From Trichaptum fuscoviolaceum (Eukaryota; Basidiomycota; Agaricomycetes; Hymenochaetales; Trichaptaceae): 64,000 nucleotides of DNA. The stretch spans positions 4,769,974-4,833,973 of the forward strand of contig CAJSYZ010000007.1 in the NCBI GenBank assembly GCA_910574455.1, written 5' to 3'. Below the pieces are notes generated by a model that was given only the letters and a program-made list of their open reading frames with translations, did not search any database and was not told the DNA's origin. Shown here in pieces: positions 9,480-20,214 of this stretch (position 1 is the stretch's first letter; each line of letters starts with the position of its first letter). The translations under genes were made by a program, and so were the position numbers.

Positions 9480-10014
9480 CAAGACTCTCCTCTCACCGGA
9501 CACGCGGAGCCATCCACTGGCGCTGGCGCTGTTGTTCTATGCACGCCGCTTTCGCCCTGTCTCATAGCTCGTCGGCATCAAGTACGCCTTCGCGCTTACA
9601 TGTGGGCACGTCGTCTTTTTGACGAGCAGATGGGACTGGAATTCGGGAAGGGTGGTGACAAGGTCGTTGAGGTATGATGATTGCCCGCGAAGCTCGTCTG
9701 CAGCCCGTCATCGCGATACGTATCTTGTCCTCCGCTCCTGGGCGCACCTTCTGCGCCTCATCCGCAATCTCTCCAAACAGCCACAGTCTCTCCTCGGTCG
9801 AAGCTGAGCGGGTCTCAATGAGCTCAATCAGTTTGTAGATTTTCGAGGTCAGAGAGGTAACGGTCGACGTGAGCACGGCGTCGAGCTCGCGGAGGTCGGC
9901 AAAGCGGGAGAGGTCCAGAGGGAGGGAGTCGAGAGTCTGCGCATAGTCCGCGCGCGCGTCGGAGAGAATCGATGGCCGTCGTTCCGTCGAAAGAACTAAG
10001 TCGACCAGAAGCAC
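9480..10014 (-). pseudogene. ING-family histone-binding protein, N-terminal fragment
   Basis: The minus strand from 10014 encodes DYAQTLDSLPLDLSR, then SKIYKLIELIE, then EERLWLFGEIADEA and the RPGAEDKIR motif. This is the N-terminal domain of ING/Yng chromatin proteins, which recruit histone acetyltransferase or deacetylase complexes. Near 9708-9720 the frame shifts by one base and continues as ELRGQSSYLNDLV and the YETGRKRRA segment, where TAC has become TAG. The C-terminal PHD finger that reads H3K4 methylation is absent. The upstream side is cut off by a dispersed repeat at about 10021. It is therefore a broken, partial copy. A functional ING gene should exist elsewhere in the genome. Confidence 0.88.
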
Positions 10015-10020
10015 GCGCCT

Positions 10021-10480
10021 ATGCGCAGACTCCAGTCAACCGTCCGTAGTATGTCTTCTGCGTGCGCAGCGCAATCGTCGCTCGCGAGAAGTCCGAAGAC
10101 AAGAAACAAACTGGACTCTTGCACGTCCGTAAAAGTCTTGCGCCGTCCATAAGAATGTTGCGCGCCGCCGTAGTCGAAAGCCCGAAGACAAGAAACAACT
10201 GGACTCTTGCACGTCCGTAAAAGTCTTGCGCCGCCGTCTTGAAAAGCCCGAGGACAAGAAACAAAAAGCCGCAAGAAACAAGTCCTACAGAACGCGCACA
10301 CAGCGCAGACGTCAGACTCGTCCTCGTTCTCGCTCTCGCTGTCGCACGCAGTGGTAGGGGAAAGAAAGCTAAATTTTCACACGGTGTACAAGACGCGACT
10401 AACACAAGTTATTATCGCGTGTGAACTCCGGTCACGCAATCAACCTGACCCGTTGTCTTTGTTCCCGTTCCTCAATGTCT
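10021..10480 (+). repeat. Dispersed repeat with internal tandem units, copy 1
   Basis: This segment matches 18612-19122 in the same orientation. It starts near AGTATGTCTTCTGCGTGCG and ends near CGTTGTCTTTGTTCCCGT. The middle contains imperfect tandem units centred on CCGAAGACAAGAAAC and CTCTTGCACGTCCGTAAAA. In the second copy it forms part of a 939-bp insertion with TG..CA ends, so this may be a truncated piece of the same element. It cuts off the ING fragment. ORFs within it are by-products of the repeat. Confidence 0.85.
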
Positions 10481-10489
10481 GCGGCCTAC

Positions 10490-10672
10490 GGCCACTGCAG
10501 GTACCTGCAGGTACCTGCACAGGTACCCGAGTTAAAAAAAAGTCATACCTGGATCCGCAGGTAAGCGTGGGAAACAGGTACCTGCATGCGGGTGCACCCG
10601 GAGCCGCAGGTTTTTGCTGCAGGTACCTACAGGTACCTACGGGTGACACGCACCCGTGTCATGCTCTAACTC
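10490..10672 (-). repeat. Dispersed palindrome-rich repeat, copy 2 (inverted)
   Basis: Reading the minus strand from 10672, this copy begins with the same GAGCATGACACGGGTGC start as 8248. It has the same GGTACC, GGATCC and GTGCAC palindromes and a GTTTCCCACGC motif. It lies in opposite orientation to copy 1, so the two bracket about 2.4 kb as long imperfect inverted repeats. Confidence 0.72.
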
Positions 10673-10680
10673 GAAACGTC

Positions 10681-11093
10681 TGAGCCAGCACTGTCGTCTG
10701 TAGGCTTCCAGAAGTCGTGCACATTCGGAATAGAGACCGGCGTTGTGCGAGAAGCCAGGCGGGGCCACAGTTTCAGAGGAGGCGGAACACGGCGCAACAC
10801 TTTATAGGTGTCGGCGACAAAGAAGACGGGCGTGTTCTCGTCATCAGTCTGACATATGGGGTTGTCCTTCGGATGATTTCTCATCGGATGAATAAAGGTC
10901 TCAAATGGATTGCTCTTGAATTCATCTTCAGTTTAGATGATGTAGAGATAATTCCGGCTCACCAGGTGACACAGCGTACCCGACCCTTGCTTGCTGAACG
11001 AAAGAATGTCCTGTTGGCGTCGGCCTGTTTGATGGCAGCCCAGTTGACACTTCTCAAGCGCGCTTCGTGTTTGAGGTAAGCAAGACTATCGAA
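10681..11093 (-). pseudogene. Unrecognised coding fragment
   Basis: On the minus strand, 11093-10970 reads as an open segment with HEARLRSVNWAAIKQAD. After a stop, a second frame (10920-10677) contains NPFETFIHPMRNHPKDNP and VPPPLKLWPRL and stops right where the palindrome-rich repeat begins. Composition looks coding, but I do not recognise the family and the frame is interrupted. It could be another truncated gene like its neighbours, or a remnant transposon protein. Confidence 0.35.
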
Positions 11094-11219
11094 GTACAAA
11101 CATCCTTGGAAACGAGCAGAGGGAAATCATGATCATTGCTGCTGTTGTCGTGAGTGAGTGAGGTGTGTCGGTTGAAGAAATTGAGCAGGAGGATAAGGTA
11201 AAATAATAAATAAAATGAA

Positions 11220-11495
11220 AGTAGACCACAGAAGCAGGGAAAAGGTACGAGAAAATAATAAGATAAAAACCACAATAACCAAGAGAGAACAGGTTACACA
11301 GAGTATAAACTAGGAAAGGAAGATTTAGGCTACACATTGAATTAAAAAGACAGTTTACCAGGAACGAAGGAGATAAGAAAAAATGTGCGATTGGCTGGGA
11401 GCGTGAGAATCGGCTTACTTTCTGTGAAACTGGATTAAAGTTCACGACGACACATCCCTCCCTCAGCTACGCTTCGTGTCGGGGAATCAGTGCTT
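11220..11495. repeat. Divergent direct repeat, copy 1 (partner at 16840-17118)
   Basis: The A-rich block ends with a well-conserved ~110 bp part (about 11383-11495) that includes CCCTCCCTCAGCTACGCTTC and GTGTCGGGGA. The same block, about 85-90% similar by eye in its last 110 bp and looser upstream, is at 16840-17118. The two copies flank the TFIIF alpha and glucan synthase remnants. Confidence 0.7.
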
Positions 11496-11519
11496 CAGTC
11501 AGTCAGTCAGTCAGTCAGG
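11496..11519. repeat. (CAGT)n microsatellite
   Basis: About five CAGT units follow directly on the direct-repeat block, with degenerate CAGT/CATT units to 11550. It is the first sequence beyond the 3' end of the truncated TFIIF gene. Confidence 0.85.
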
Positions 11520-11704
11520 TCAGTCATTCAGGCAGTTCAGTCATTCAGTTAATATAAGTAGATGATAATATTATAAGCACAAAATAAGTACAATAATAAG
11601 TAAACTAAGAACTCGCCGCCCACCCACGAGAGGGCTCGTCGCCCGGCTCCCACTGCCTTTCAGCTTCGGCATCGGCGGGCGCGGAGGGGGAGGTCGCGCG
11701 CTTC

Positions 11705-13299
11705 TCAACAACACTGTCCACTGACACTGACACTCGGCACGGGCAGCGTTGGTGCCGGTTCTGTCTTGATTGTGTAGGCGCGAGAGAACCTGGTGCGTGA
11801 GGGCGGTCTGGAGGGAGGGCGGGACAAGGCTTTGGATCCAGGCGTTGGTGTGGGTGCTGCTGTTGGTGTCGGACCTTGAGAGCCAGACCGCTGCTGCTGT
11901 GTTGTTTGTTGTTGGGCTACACCAGTAGCCATAACTTCTGGTTCCTCTTCCTCCTCTTCCTCAGCCTTACGAGTAGTACTATCAGCAGACGAACGTCAGA
12001 AAGTGCGCAGAAACATACCGAGGAGGCATAAGGATTTTCATCTTCATTGCCATCGTACGCGCCATTCTTCTCGATCTTGCGGACAAGTTTCTTCATTTGC
12101 TTGCCTGCACCTGTTAACTGCTGCTCTGTTTCCTCGTCTTCATCTGATTCGCCTATATAACCCTCTCGTGTCTTATTTGCTGTACGATTTTCACGCTTTA
12201 GACGTTCCTGGATAGCAGAGAAGAATGTTGATCAACTGAATATTGAGAGAGAAAAAAGAACTGAGCAAACCTCAATCTCCTTGGCCACTTCATCACGAGT
12301 GTCCTCAACGTCCATCTTTTCATCATCATCCGCAAACTCATCCTCATACTCCATCTCATCTAAGTCACCCTCACCCCCTCTATCCCTTTCCCGCCTCCGG
12401 CGCTTATCAACACCCTCTTCATCATCTTCCTCAAATAGCCCACGCATCCCCGAGTCCACAGTCTTCAGTCTCCTCCCCCCGGGGCCCAGCGACTTGCCCC
12501 CGATGTCATACACAAGACTCGCACCTGTCGTCGCGCCGCCCGCAATCGGCGCAGAGATGCCATTTGCCGCAATGCCCATCAATTTCTCCGCTTCCTCAAG
12601 GCTCGGCGTGATCTGGTGCGTTTCCCGGCGCTTCTGGAACTTGTACCACTGGTGTGCAGGCACGCATTTGATCACCTGGTCAGCTGCGGGCATGAACAGC
12701 GCGAGCGTCTCGCTCTTCGCAGCCTCCTCCCTCCTTCCCACCCATACCTCGCTGCCCGTCCCGTCCTCCGCGACCCAGGGATACAGTTTCTCTCGACGCA
12801 TCTTCCGGATGTGCTCGGGCACCAGGAACACCTGCCTGGTCTTCTTCTGAAACTTGCGTTTCCGCATCTCCTTTTCCTTGTCTTTGCTATCCTTTCCCTT
12901 TTGCGGGGTCGCCTCACCGTTGGCATTGTGGATCGGCCGGCCCTCTGCATCAACCATGACTATACGTCCGTCTGCACCAAGGACGGGCTTCTCATCTGCT
13001 TCCAACATCGGCTTCATGGGCACTTGCGAGCTGACTCCGCCCAGACCCTCACCAGTAGGGTCACGGCGCAGCTCCTTGTGGTTGAGCTTCACGGGCCGCG
13101 CCCACGTACTGATGTCGACCGGTTTTCGCGAGTCGAACTTCATCACGTCGTATCGCCACCCATGCCTGTCACAGCTCATCAGCTTGAACTCCTGGTACGG
13201 CGCGTCCTCGCCGCTGACAGCCGTGGACGTTGAGGCCAAAGACGACCCGGATCTCTCGATCTTGATATCCGACTTCCGCTCTAGCTTCACCAGTGGCAT
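11705..13299 (-). CDS. TFIIF alpha subunit (Tfg1/RAP74-like), C-terminally truncated
   Basis: General transcription factor that binds RNA polymerase II with TFIIF beta. Exons on the minus strand: 13299-12271, 12207-12019 and 11965-11705, all joining in phase 0, giving about 492 residues. The conserved N-terminal domain is clear: KLMSCDRHGWRYDVMKFDSR, RQVFLVPEHIRKMRREK, PAHQWYKFQKRRETHQ, then an acidic DEMEYEDEFADDDEKMD stretch and ERLKREN in exon 2. The C-terminal winged-helix domain is missing. Just past the stop, another frame reads VVEKRATSPSAP, which looks like the natural continuation, so a one-base shift probably ended the protein before a repeat. The first intron starts GTTTGC, a weak donor. 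It may be a decaying duplicate. The family call is firm; function of this copy is doubtful. Confidence 0.85.
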
Positions 13300-13829
13300 C
13301 CCCGCGCTTTGTCTTCACTTTCTGCTTTGGTTGCGGCGGCAGTGGGGGTAGCTTCGAGACCTGCACCTGGATGGGTCGTTACAGATTCTTTTGGAAGAGC
13401 GTGGGCTCTCTCTTTTCTTGCTTTATCTTCCGCAGAGGTGCCTTTGCGCGTCGAATGGCTCAAGCTCCAGGGATCAAGTTGTGTAGGCTGGCATATGTGC
13501 TTCAGGTGTCCCAGTTGGACTACATCGGTTCTTCCCAATGTTCAGGATCCCAATCTTCCGTATCCATGACTGCTACGCGAGGCACATGCTCAGCTTCACC
13601 ATCCGAAGGTCTTCATGTAAGAGAGCAATCTATCGGCTAGTATTGATACTGCGCTTGTGGACGTCTTCCATGCGCTCATGACATTCAACACCGGGAAACG
13701 CTGGACAGCCAAATGAGCACGCAAGATTAAGTGCCATTTTAACTGTTTTCGTAACTTGCAATAACATGTGTGCTGTTGAACTCGATTTGACAGGGAGTCA
13801 CTGTGACTGGAGTCAGAATGCAAAACACC

Positions 13830-16690
13830 AGAAAGTGGATGCAAACTTACCCATCCAGGCATGAGACCAAGACCACCAAGACGAGCACCCACACCAAGAG
13901 CACCTTTACGGCCGAAATCGACAGTGACAAGACCGTGCGGGTAGCGCCTGACGGTTGCTGCGATAGCCTGGTTCCACGTCGAGTAAAAGATGGCTAAGCT
14001 GAGGTCGTCCATGCGTGCAGAATACGGGTCCGCCTTCGTTTGCGCACGGAAGACCGGTGAGTCGAGGACAATGTAAGTGATGTTGTCAAGTACGTGCGTC
14101 TCGGCCTCAATGAGGTAAGGCTCACCGAAGATAATGACTTCGATAGGTTCTGCAAGTTCACCAGGGTGGTACTCAATATCCTTCACCTTTGGCACAGCCC
14201 AGATCAGGTCGACGTCCGACATGGCCTTGCCTATCGACGAACTCATCACACCAAGACCTCCGATCTTGTCCTTCAACTTCCAATCAATATGCTCGTACTC
14301 CAAACTCGCAATGAGCACCGTCCTCCGCTTATTCTTGTCTTCAGGCCAGCCGGTGATATCGCCTGTATACGCGTGTCCATGGCTCGAGTGTTCCTCCGAC
14401 ATCGGCGCCGCATGCAGGAGCCAATGATGGGGAGATAATGCGAATGGCCCGGCTTCTTCTACTTGAGACCCCATTGGTAGTACTTGATCCCATAGAAGCT
14501 CCACATGAAGATCGCCACTGCCAGCGTACCGGTGTCTACCGGGATCGACAGGAGTAGTGTGTACATGATAGCGCCCACCACGCTCTCCCCGCGCGGCTCG
14601 AGGCTCCACCGCATCGTCGCGTCGTCCACGACCAGTGTCCACGCGAGGTGCAGGTGCGGCGGGGCACTGATGTTCAAGTAGTTGCGAGCAGCCGAATTGG
14701 GCGGGAGTTGGTCCATGACGCCGTCGCCGTCCATGTCGCCATAGAAATAGACATCGAACCCAAACACGTTGAGCTGGAGGTACGTCGGCCATGTGCTCAT
14801 CATATCGAGCTTCCAGCGTCCGTCTGCAGTATTGTCCATCTGGAAGTCCACTCCTCTGTCGAAACCCCACGTATTGAACGGACCACGGGCGAGGCAGTGA
14901 GGGACACGGCGCCGGTGAGCATTCCTGTTCGCACGCGCACCAGTATGTATAGGCTGATGCAGCAGTACCAGACGAGTCTAACGAAAATCGAATCAGTAAG
15001 TATACAGTACATATAGGAGTAAAATCGCTTACATTGCACAATAATATGCTCGCCTGCCCACCAATTTTCATCATTATCAAACAAGCTCTTATCTATGCCC
15101 GTCACATCCTCATACGTAGCCCACGTCGTCCAGTTCTGTCCGTAATTCCACGAGTACCTGACATATCCGCACCCAGCGCCTGGTGCGTGAACGTGTACTT
15201 CCCAGAGCCCGAGTCAAACCCAAACGCATCGTTGTCGTAGTCCGCTGAGGAGAAGACCATGGGATTGCGGGCGGAGCCCTTGCGCAGGAGGAGATGGTCG
15301 TGTGCGTTCATTGACGAGGTGCCGTCATGCGAAGGCGGGTAATTCAAAATGATATCGATTATACCGTCCGACACGCCCACGAGCTCAACCCAGTGCCCAC
15401 AGGATCGCATCGCCCAACTCCGCTCGTATGCGAGCATCGTGACCCAGCCTGAACTTCGTCAATTGCGGAGGGACCGTGACCCAATTAGCAGCTTGAAGCT
15501 ATACGGATCCATCGTGATACTATTCAAACATCCCTGGAACGGCGCGTTGCCGTCTTTGAAGAACGGTGACAGCGAGTCTTGCAAAGTGTACGTCTCAAAC
15601 GGCGCAAACAGATTCTTCACAACCGTCCCGCTCACATACAGACTCGAAATCCAGGACTCACGAATACGAATGCGTCTGGTTCTCATTCGTGTACAACGAG
15701 ACCTGGTCTGTGTGATTTCCCGTAAGGGTCTGCGGGATAGAAATCCCCGCACGCGAGGCAGTCCGCCCAGTTCCGTCTGATTTGAACCAGGTAGCTGCTC
15801 GAAGCGCATCCAATTTCCATGCTGCACAAGGTCAGATCCATTCTGGAGGGAAGCGTAGACAGAACGCAGGTAGTTGAACTGTGTGTACATGCGTCGCCGA
15901 CGTCGGGTCAAAGTGATCAAGAGAATTCGAATCGTCGCAGCAACGTGTAAGAGCCTTCCGCAACGGTATGTTGAAATACTGGTCTGAGCCAAGCTTGTAG
16001 GCATCCATGGCGCTGCCAAGCGGGGTTGGCGGGCATAGCTTGACGATTGTTCCAAGATCAGCACTACGAAATGAAAGATGAAAAAGGTACTGACCCCAAG
16101 AGATAATTGCTAGCGTCGTCATCATGCATGTAGAAGCTCTGCTCCTCGCCGTAGTATAGAATGGAAACACCAGGTATGACCAGGCTTCTCACGAACGATG
16201 CAAGTACACAAAGTTTGCAGCCGTTTACCAAGCTTGGCCAGTGATGGACATTGAAGTTATTCGTGCTGAACATATCATGATGACGCGGGTCAGTCTTGCC
16301 GGACTGGGCGTTAATGAAGTTGTTTGCCACGAACATTTCATTCCACTCGTCGACGAAGTTCACGCCAACATCATCAGCGGCCTGTAAGTTACCGTCCATA
16401 CCAAGGAAGCGCGTGAGGGAACGATATGTTGAGTAGTGGAATGCAACGCCATCAAGACCGTTGATGCCTTTCGAACGGAGGAAGTATTGATTATCGTCCG
16501 ATGTCATGTTGTTGATCGCAGCCAAATCAGGAGGCGGCAACATTGTCGGCGTTCGTCCACGGCCAAGATACAAAGCTCCAAAGGTGTTGCCGCCGGTGAC
16601 TTCGCCGGCGGTAATGAAGAAGTTGTTCTTGTGTTGACACTTGCAGCGCACGAGCGCGCAGCTGTGGTCCATTCTGCCAGTGCGTCCAAG
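13830..16690 (-). pseudogene. Cell wall alpha-1,3-glucan synthase fragment (Ags1/Mok1-like)
   Basis: Minus-strand similarity runs in order: the amylase-like domain (16672-16064, with TSDDNQYFLRSKG, GVAFHYSTYRSLTRFLGMDG and LYYGEEQSFYM), then YKLGSDQYFNIPL (about 15960), then NYLRSVYASLQNG in a shifted frame. The middle region follows (15437-14459, with GEHIIVQ and FYGDMDGDGVMDQLPP). Last is the start of the GT5 synthase domain (14270-13850, with IGGLGVMSSS, PVFRAQTKADPYSARMDD). Frames change several times and stops intervene. Signal peptide, start of the amylase domain, most of GT5 and the multispan C-terminus are missing. About one third of a ~2400-residue wall polysaccharide synthase remains. 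Introns appear retained, arguing for DNA-level duplication. Confidence 0.92.
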
Positions 16691-16839
16691 GTGACCTGTG
16701 TGCTAAGCGGGCCGCTACGGAGAGGGCATCAAGAGATAAGAAGGGAACAAGAAACACGATAAGGACACGAAAGAAATAAAAAATAAGCAATAAAACACCA
16801 TATACATTACTTAAGCACGCAATTCAGTAACGTCATAGT

Positions 16840-17118
16840 GGAAGAGGTTGCACGAGAAAGGTACAATCAGATATTGAGGATAAAACCACAAAAAATCAAC
16901 TTAACATAGATAACACATAAACTGTACCACGAATGGAAGGCAAAGGAATGGAGAAAGCAAGGCACGGAGAATTAAACAACAGAAACAAGAGGCACGAGAT
17001 AAGAAGAAAATGTATGATTGGCTGAAGCGTGAGAGTTTGCTTACTTTCTGTAACGATGATTTAGAGTTCACGTCCACACAGCCCTCCCTCAGCTACGCTT
17101 CGTGTCGGGGATTGGATG
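16840..17118. repeat. Divergent direct repeat, copy 2
   Basis: Partner of 11220-11495 in the same orientation. It ends with the same CCCTCCCTCAGCTACGCTTC and GTGTCGGGGA block (17084-17113). It lies just beyond the 5' limit of the glucan synthase fragment. From 17118 to 17764 I see no gene. Confidence 0.7.
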
Positions 17119-17494
17119 GGAAACACTTACGACTCGTGCGCTGCTCTTCACTCCGAGTAAAAAGCATCTTTCTCACGCCGACTACTACGAGAAGACTTGA
17201 GAGCTAACTCGAATGCTAAAAGCCGCTCGCGGAATGTTGCAGGGAACCTCGGCAACACAACAACTGAGTCCTAGGAGCATTGGCATTTCATTCCCAAGCG
17301 ACTTCCTTTCTAACTGAGTTTGACACAGAAGCATGGTGGTCATCTCTCTTCCCCCTCAGGCTCATCTAATTCCTTTATAGGTGACGTTACCGGATGTAAT
17401 GTGATCTTATTTCACAGAAACATGAAGAGATGATGCTACTGTAATCCACAACAATTTTACAAGTGTTGACCCAGTCAAATTAGACGCCTACCAT

Positions 17495-17517
17495 CGATCT
17501 CCACAGCTCATAAGATG
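17495..17517 (+). repeat. Isolated terminal end of the TIR element family
   Basis: These 23 bp are identical to 20918-20940, the left end of the 2.5-kb element between the receptors, and the match begins exactly at that element's predicted first base. The interior then differs. It is probably the remains of a related insertion upstream of the first receptor gene. Confidence 0.6.
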
Positions 17518-17764
17518 ATAAGCGACTGCTTTTTATTGTTCTTTGAATGGCAAATGAATTGACTACTGCGAATCTCAAACTTACAGAAGATGATTGACCT
17601 TGGTTGCTTGTCGTTAGGGGATTCAGGCTTTGTCCTGATCAGCGCCTGGCCATATTTGCATATGGCACAGACAAGTTTGTACGGACGAGACAGAGTCTAC
17701 ACAGGCTATGCAAAATCTCATCTTCATAAATAACTGGCCAGCTTCGTAAGTTGGGACCCACAAC

Positions 17765-20214
17765 ATGGACTCGACATACCCCCTTGTGCCCATTGCTAAC
17801 TTACTCGCATGCTTACTTGTGCTAGCTTCAGTATCCAAAAACATGTTTCAATCATGGAACGTAGGAGCGTGTTCGCTTGCAATTTGGGTAGCATATGAGA
17901 GCTTTATAACCGCCGTCAACTCGATTATCTGGGCCGACGGCGTAGAAAACGTGGCGCCTGTTTGGTGTGATATAAGTCAGTGCACACTGTTCCCTTCCTT
18001 CTAAGGCGTAGCACTGATGAGATCGCTGTACAAGCTTCGCATCTTGACATTGGATCAAGTGCGGCAATTCCTGCGGCATCACTTGTCATTATTCGAAGGC
18101 TCTCCATGATCTTGCGACCGCATGACCGTGAATTAGAAAGAAAGCGGGTAAGTTGTAATCAATGCAATTTGAATATATGTTGATAGTTTGTTAGGGGTAT
18201 AGCTTCCTGTTCGACTTATCCATTTGTTGGGGTGCTCCAGCTATTCAAATGACTTCGTGTGAGTATGACATACTTGAGTATCCAGCTCCACTTCTTACCT
18301 TGTACATCACAAAAGACTATATCGTGCAAACAAACCGATTTCTGATTCTCGAAGAGCTCGGCTGCGGTGATGCCCTTGAGAATGCTGGTCTGAGCATCTT
18401 ACTCGACAATACTATTCTTATTGTCTTCCCTCTGCTATCGCTGATACTGTATTCCCGTAAGTTTTGACATTTGTTTAGACTATAGACTTACGTTGAAAGT
18501 ATAATAAGTACAAAGGGGGTGGGATGTGTAGAAAACCCGAAGAAGAAGAATAGAGTAGTGAAACAGAAAGAAGAAGAGAAACAACGAAGGAAACTAGTGA
18601 AATAACTAAACGGCCCCCGTCGTCCGCAAGTATGTCTTCTGCGTGCGCCACGCAACCGTCGCTCGCTCGAAGACCGAAGACAAGAAACAAACTGGCCCTC
18701 GCGCGTCCGTAAAACTCGAAGTGCGCAACCGCCGCACGCCTTCGCGAGAAGTCCAGAAGAAAGGGACACTTGCACGTCCGTAAGTGTCGCGCGCCGTCGT
18801 CGTCGAAAGTCCGAAGACAAGAAACAAACAGGACTCTTGCACGTCCGTAAAACCCTCGCGCGCCGCCGTAGTCGAAGCCCGAAGACAAGAAACAGAAGGA
18901 AACCAGAAGAAACCCGTGAGGCTGTTGAGCCCGTCCGTCGACACCGTCGCCGCCGCAAGATTCTCGCTCTCGCTCACACGTAGTGATGGTAGGGAAAATG
19001 AAGTTAATTTTCACATGGTGTTACAGGTGGCGACTAACACAAGTTAATACCGCGTGTGAACCGGCTACTCCGGCCACGCAAACTACCCCGGAACCGTTGT
19101 CTTTGTTCCCGTCCCTCAATTGGCAACCCGTTTCCCACGCCACTCGCGCACGTCGCCACACTCTAAGTGTCCGGCCGGACGCATATCCCGCAAGCTCGTT
19201 TGCTTGTCCACCCATTGCATTGTCTCTTGTGTGATCGCCGGTGAGCTCTGTGACTTGTATGCTCTATTACTCGTGCTCAGGTACAGTTTTCCCTTCGCTA
19301 TTTGGCTTCGAGTGTCGGCCGGGAGCCTTTCTGCTCGTCCGGTGTCCAGTGTATGCACCCGGATTCCGTCCGGATGCCTCTGCTGTGTCCGGCGGGCGTC
19401 GTACGAACACTGGACGCAGTCCAGGTGTTACAACGTACCAGTTCAAACAGCAAGACTAATCTGGATGTACTTCAAACAAAGAAAAGAGCTAGATGAGCTT
19501 CTCGATGGTAATTCACAATTAGACAGAGGAAGTTTCTTCAAAATCCTGGTGCTCGGCTTATTCGATATCCTCATCACTTTGCCGGTCGCAATCTTCGATC
19601 TCGTCACATCTATCCTGGATGGAGGAGTACCTACAATCTATGCCGGATGGAGAGCCACTCATTCAGAATATTCATTGATACCAATAGTAACTTCAAATGA
19701 ATGGAAATCAGCCGGCTTTGGGACGGTTTCTAGCGTTAGAATCAGTCAATGGAGTAATCCGCTCTTTGCTATTGTATTCTTCGCCCTCTTTGGGCTCACT
19801 GGCAGGAACAGGTTATGGTACCGCAATTTGCTCTGGAAGGTCTTAAGGGCCTTTTGGATGCAAGCCTCGTCAGGAACCAGTGACTTCGGATATTGTATTT
19901 GGCTCCGCCCCTGTGCATTCTGGACTAAACGAGAGCGGAGCTCGCACTACCGAAACGACAGTGTCAGTGTTGTCTCATGTATGCCTTCTGGATTGCCTAC
20001 TCAGTTTCATATAGGACTCATGAATCATCAGTCCCGGAAGAAAGGACATCCTTCGACAAAGCTACCAACATTGAAGAGGCGCGGCACGATTCTGACTAGG
20101 GTCACCCGTCTCCCAGTCGGTTTCCGGAGCCACAACAGAAGAATGGAAATTGCACATGCGGGAGCATCTGAATTAACTTGGTTCTGTATGCAGTACTGTA
20201 TTGTGTCAGTGTAG
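17765..20214 (+). CDS. STE3-like pheromone receptor 1, tail frameshifted
   Basis: Seven-span G-protein-coupled receptor for lipopeptide mating pheromone. Exons: 17765-17975, 18035-18147, 18195-18258, 18316-18456 and 19451-20214. The first exon has MDSTYPLVPIANLLA and ENVAPVWCDI; then IPAASLVIIRRL; QTNRFLILEELGCGD; and RLIWMYFKQRKELDELL. These are diagnostic of the fungal Ste3 family. Exons 1, 3 and 4 have exactly the same lengths as in receptor 2. The last intron is 994 bp because of a 939-bp insertion. After LWKVLRAF the frame departs from the paralogue; a neighbouring frame holds the homologous IVFGSAPV segment, so a one-base shift near 19854-19890 has replaced the cytoplasmic tail. The seven membrane spans are intact on paper; activity is uncertain. 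Confidence 0.88.
18494..19432. mobile_element. 939-bp insertion, possible solo LTR, in receptor 1 intron
   Basis: The insertion starts TGAAAGTATAA and ends GGTGTTACA, so it has TG..CA ends. It is bordered by ACGT on both sides (18490-18493 and 19433-19436). Removing it and one ACGT leaves a 51-nt intron; the matching intron in receptor 2 is 52 nt. The middle (18612-19122) is the dispersed repeat also found at 10021-10480. Size, ends and absence of genes suggest a solo LTR, but 4 bp is a short target duplication. Confidence 0.7.

Noticed and set aside
18475..19014. Long overlapping frames in three phases on the minus strand
   Set aside because: They are produced by the tandem sub-units of the dispersed repeat, as is the similar set at 9996-10405.
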